From: Rhodobacter sp. SGA-6-6
Lineage (GTDB): Bacteria; Pseudomonadota; Alphaproteobacteria; Rhodobacterales; Rhodobacteraceae
NCBI RefSeq assembly: GCF_011043545.1
Contig: NZ_JAAKGP010000013.1
Coordinates: 27,466 to 91,465, forward strand
DNA length: 64,000 bases
Direction of reading: 5' to 3'
Of the stretch, positions 61,811 through 64,000 are shown piece by piece. The notes under the pieces were generated by a model that had not been told where the DNA came from, ran no database searches, and worked only from the letters and a program-made list of their open reading frames with translations. Made by a program: the position numbers and the translations under genes. The first letter of the stretch is position 1; each line of letters starts with the position of its first letter.

Positions 61811-62869
61811 ATGACACCTCTCCGCGCCCGCAACCTCGGCCTGCCCTTCCCCGGCACCCCCGGCCGCTGGAACGCCATCACCGACGTGCCCGGCGTCGCC
61901 GTCGGCTTCACCACCCTGACCGACCCGGCCCGCCACATCCGCACCGGCGTCACCGCCATCGTCCCCCGCCCGGGGCGCGAGGCGCGGCCGGTGGCCGCCG
62001 GCCAGGCCACGCTGAACGGCAACGGCGAGATGACCGGGACGCATTGGATCAACGACGCCGGCTATTTTCTCGGGCCGGTCTGTATCACCAACACCCATTC
62101 CATCGGCGCGGTGCATCACGGGGCGGTGCGCTGGATGATCGACACCTATGCCGAGCATTTCTCCGGCCCGGCCTGGGCGATGCCGGTGGTGGCGGAGACC
62201 TATGACGGCATCCTGAACGACATCAACGCCATGGCGGTGACGCCCGACCACGCCATCGCCGCGCTGGAGGCCGCCGCCTCCGGCCCGGTGGCCGAGGGGT
62301 CGACCGGCGGCGGCAACGGCATGATCGCCTACGAGTTCAAGGCGGGCACCGGCACCGCCTCGCGCCGGGTGCGGCTGGCGGGCGGGGACTTTACCCTGGG
62401 CGTGCTGGTGCAGGCCAACCACGGCATCCGCAAATGGCTGACCATCCTGGGGAAACCCGCGGGGCAGCTGCTGCCCGAGGGCGCCTGGCGGTCGGCCGAC
62501 CTCGGCTCGATCATCGTCGTCGTCGCCACCGATGCGCCGCTGTCTCCGCTGGCCTTGCGCCATGTGGCGCGGCGGGCGGGGCTGGGGCTGGCGCGCGGCG
62601 GCACGCCGGGCGGCAACAGTTCGGGCGACATCTTCCTGGCCTTCTCCACCGCCGACATCGGGCCGATGCCGCAGAAGGCCGGGCCGCGCCTGACGCGGGA
62701 GGAGATCAACATGGAACTGCTCGATCCCCTCTATCTCGCCGCCGTCGAGGCGGTGGAGGAGGCGGTGGTCAACGCCCTGGTGGCGGGCGAGGATGTGGCC
62801 GCTTTCCGCCCGGCGGGCCGGGTGGTGCCGGGGATCGGGGCGGAACGGCTGCGACGGATCTTCGCCTGA
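61811..62869 (+). CDS. P1/S58-family peptidase (DmpA-like aminopeptidase)
   Basis: A 352-aa N-terminal-nucleophile hydrolase of the DmpA family. The features are VPGVAVGFTTL near the start, the substrate loop GNGEMTGTHWI, the GSTGGGNGMIAYEFKAGTG block, and the autocleavage and nucleophile site in ARGGTPGGNSSGDIFLAF, where the chain is cut before the Ser. Members release D-amino acids or beta-alanyl residues. The ATG at 61811 is taken as start; the frame is open further 5' through repeat copy C, and a start at 61718 would add 31 residues. Confidence 0.9.
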   Translation: MTPLRARNLGLPFPGTPGRWNAITDVPGVAVGFTTLTDPARHIRTGVTAIVPRPGREARPVAAGQATLNGNGEMTGTHWINDAGYFLGPVCITNTHSIGAVHHGAVRWMIDTYAEHFSGPAWAMPVVAETYDGILNDINAMAVTPDHAIAALEAAASGPVAEGSTGGGNGMIAYEFKAGTGTASRRVRLAGGDFTLGVLVQANHGIRKWLTILGKPAGQLLPEGAWRSADLGSIIVVVATDAPLSPLALRHVARRAGLGLARGGTPGGNSSGDIFLAFSTADIGPMPQKAGPRLTREEINMELLDPLYLAAVEAVEEAVVNALVAGEDVAAFRPAGRVVPGIGAERLRRIFA

Positions 62870-62899
62870 TTCCCCTTGCGGCGCGTCGGGGAAGGTCTA

Positions 62900-62918
62900 T
62901 TTTAGAATAATTCTAAAA
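62900..62918 (+). promoter_or_regulatory. ICE box (Irr binding site) of the mbfA-like gene
   Basis: TTTTAGAATAATTCTAAAA is a perfect 9-bp palindrome around one base, 11 bp before the ATG. It matches the iron control element TTTAGAA-N3-TTCTAAA recognised by Irr in Rhizobiales and Rhodobacterales. It is placed close to the start, as expected for repression of the exporter under low iron. Confidence 0.88.
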
Positions 62919-62929
62919 AGGTTCCGCCG

Positions 62930-63907
62930 ATGCTCTCCTCCCTCGCCTCCCGCCGCAAGTTCGACCAGCTGTCCGAGCAGGAGGTGCTGGCGCTGGCGAT
63001 CTCGTCCGAAGAGGACGATGCCCGCATCTACCGCAGCTATGCGCAGCGGCTGCAGGCCGACTACCCCGCCACTGCGGCGATCTTTACCGGGATGGCGGCC
63101 GAGGAAGACGACCACCGCCGCCAGCTGATCGACCTACACCAGAGCCGCTTCGGCGAGGTCATCCCTTTGATCCGGCGCGAGCATGTCGCCGGCTTCTACG
63201 CCCGCCGCCCGGTCTGGCTGGCCGCCGAGCTGCCGCTGGAGACCATCCGCGGCGAGGCCCGGGCGATGGAGCAGCAGGCCGCCGCCTTCTACAGCCGCGC
63301 CGCCGGGCGGACGCAGGACGCCGCCACCCGCCGGCTGCTCGGCGACCTCGCGGCGGCCGAGGCGGGGCACGACAAGCGGGCCGAGGCGCTTGAGGATGCC
63401 AGTCTCGGCAGCGACGAGAAGGCGGCCGAGGACGCCACCGCGCGGCGGCAGTTCATCCTGACCTGGGTGCAGCCGGGGCTGGCGGGGCTGATGGACGGCT
63501 CGGTCTCCACCCTGGCGCCGATCTTCGCCACCGCCTTCGCCACGCAGGACACCTGGACGACCTTTCTGGTCGGGCTTGCGGCCTCGGTCGGGGCCGGCAT
63601 CTCGATGGGCTTCACCGAGGCCGCGCATGACGACGGCGTGCTGTCGGGCCGGGGAAGCCCGTGGAAACGCGGGATCTCCTCGGGGGTGATGACCGCGCTC
63701 GGGGGGCTGGGCCATGCCCTGCCCTACCTGATCCCCGATTTCTGGACTGCCACCGCCATCGCCATCGCCGTGGTCTTCGTGGAGCTTTGGGCCATCGTCT
63801 GGATCCAGCACCGCTACATGGAGACGCCCTTCCTGCGGGCGACGCTGCAGGTGGTTCTCGGCGGGGCGCTGGTCTTCGCGGCGGGGGCATTGATCGGCGG
63901 CGGGTAA
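62930..63907 (+). CDS. MbfA-like iron exporter (rubrerythrin domain fused to VIT1 domain)
   Basis: A 325-aa protein with two parts. Residues 1-165 form a ferritin/rubrerythrin-like four-helix domain with iron-binding acids (FDQLSEQEVLALAISSEEDD; AAIFTGMAAEEDDHRRQL; AAAEAGHDKRAEAL). Residues 170-325 form a CCC1/VIT1-type membrane domain (QPGLAGLMDGSVSTLAPIFA and the end ATLQVVLGGALVFAAGALIG). This fusion is the membrane-bound ferritin A family, which exports iron under iron excess in Agrobacterium and Bradyrhizobium. The Irr box just upstream supports that role. A TTTTCG-type palindrome follows the stop. Confidence 0.93.
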   Translation: MLSSLASRRKFDQLSEQEVLALAISSEEDDARIYRSYAQRLQADYPATAAIFTGMAAEEDDHRRQLIDLHQSRFGEVIPLIRREHVAGFYARRPVWLAAELPLETIRGEARAMEQQAAAFYSRAAGRTQDAATRRLLGDLAAAEAGHDKRAEALEDASLGSDEKAAEDATARRQFILTWVQPGLAGLMDGSVSTLAPIFATAFATQDTWTTFLVGLAASVGAGISMGFTEAAHDDGVLSGRGSPWKRGISSGVMTALGGLGHALPYLIPDFWTATAIAIAVVFVELWAIVWIQHRYMETPFLRATLQVVLGGALVFAAGALIGGG

Positions 63908-63909
63908 GC

Positions 63910-63978
63910 CGGATTTTCGTAGAAAATCCGTGACTTCGAGTTTTCGCCGAGGGTCTTGACTAGGAGAGCGGGTTTTCG
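63910..63978. repeat. TTTTCG palindrome cluster after the mbfA-like gene
   Basis: CGGATTTTC-GTA-GAAAATCCG (63910-63930) begins 2 bp after the gene. The half-palindromes CGAGTTTTCG (63937-63946) and CGGGTTTTCG (63969-63978) repeat exactly the arms found before sucA. It is probably a terminator-associated repeat. Confidence 0.75.
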
Positions 63979-64000
63979 CGGCAGATCTTGAGGAGGAGCC

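Overview
The window is about 64 kb of very GC-rich chromosomal DNA. It most likely comes from an alphaproteobacterium of the order Rhodobacterales (Paracoccaceae: Rhodobacter/Paracoccus/Gemmobacter-like). The reasons are the gene order mdh-sucC-sucD-sucA-sucB-lpd, the FYDLN-acid protein, TRAP and tripartite tricarboxylate (TTT) transporters, an Irr-type iron control box in front of an mbfA-like gene, and intergenic palindromic repeats of alphaproteobacterial style. I see no transposase, phage gene, CRISPR array or replication origin. Family assignments rest on motifs read by eye; no database search was possible.

Layout. 1-2.9 kb: the 3' end of mdh, an EmrE-like SMR pump (minus strand), a 49-aa basic protein overlapping a SAM methyltransferase, and a secreted protein with an EF-hand-like loop. 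3.1-13.0 kb: the TCA-cycle locus sucC-sucD-sucA-sucB-lpd, encoding succinyl-CoA synthetase and the 2-oxoglutarate dehydrogenase complex. It is interleaved with accessory genes: a secreted protein and a tiny lipoprotein between sucC and sucD, and a 79-aa protein plus two tandem MAPEG genes between sucB and lpd. 13.1-17.2 kb: intradiol dioxygenase-like protein, pirin, GntR regulator, YgjP-type metallopeptidase, FYDLN-acid protein and tRNA-Ala(GGC). 17.6-24.0 kb: a dipeptide ABC importer with an M19 dipeptidase. 24.0-28.3 kb: an RND efflux pair.

28.4-36.5 kb is a coherent catabolic island: a GntR regulator with two winged helices, a divergent isocitrate/isopropylmalate-dehydrogenase-family enzyme, an AtuA/DUF1446 protein, a DUF4387 protein, TctC-TctB-TctA and an AbrB-family membrane protein. 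It looks like uptake and oxidation of an unidentified carboxylic acid. 37.5-47.0 kb is a second island: an RpiR regulator, a TRAP transporter, a glutamine-synthetase-like ligase, an aldehyde dehydrogenase, an Fe-type alcohol dehydrogenase and an FAD amino-acid oxidoreductase. It fits breakdown of an amino alcohol or amine through gamma-glutamylated intermediates. 47-53 kb: TerC, phospholipase D/cardiolipin synthase, endonuclease/exonuclease/phosphatase protein, a D-2-hydroxyacid dehydrogenase, an SH3 protein and a cation diffusion facilitator. 53.3-57.9 kb: TetR, an aminotransferase and a ThDP decarboxylase resembling the AruH/AruI arginine transaminase route, and an MFS carrier. 58-60.5 kb: rplY and pth with an inverted FkbM methyltransferase between them. 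60.6-64 kb: a TetR gene with a 52-aa secreted protein behind a two-operator promoter, a P1/DmpA peptidase, and an mbfA-like iron exporter.

The most unusual non-coding content is several families of dispersed structured repeats. One is a multi-hairpin element of about 180-220 bp with four copies (14.9, 17.2, 50.1 and 61.6 kb). Its stems vary by compensating changes, and three copies end in a similar short reading frame. A second is a mosaic palindromic element (1.5, 53.1 and 58.0 kb). A third is a GTAGGGCGGGG repeat, which supplies stop codons for two genes. A fourth consists of TTTTCG/CGAAAA palindromes around sucA and after mbfA.
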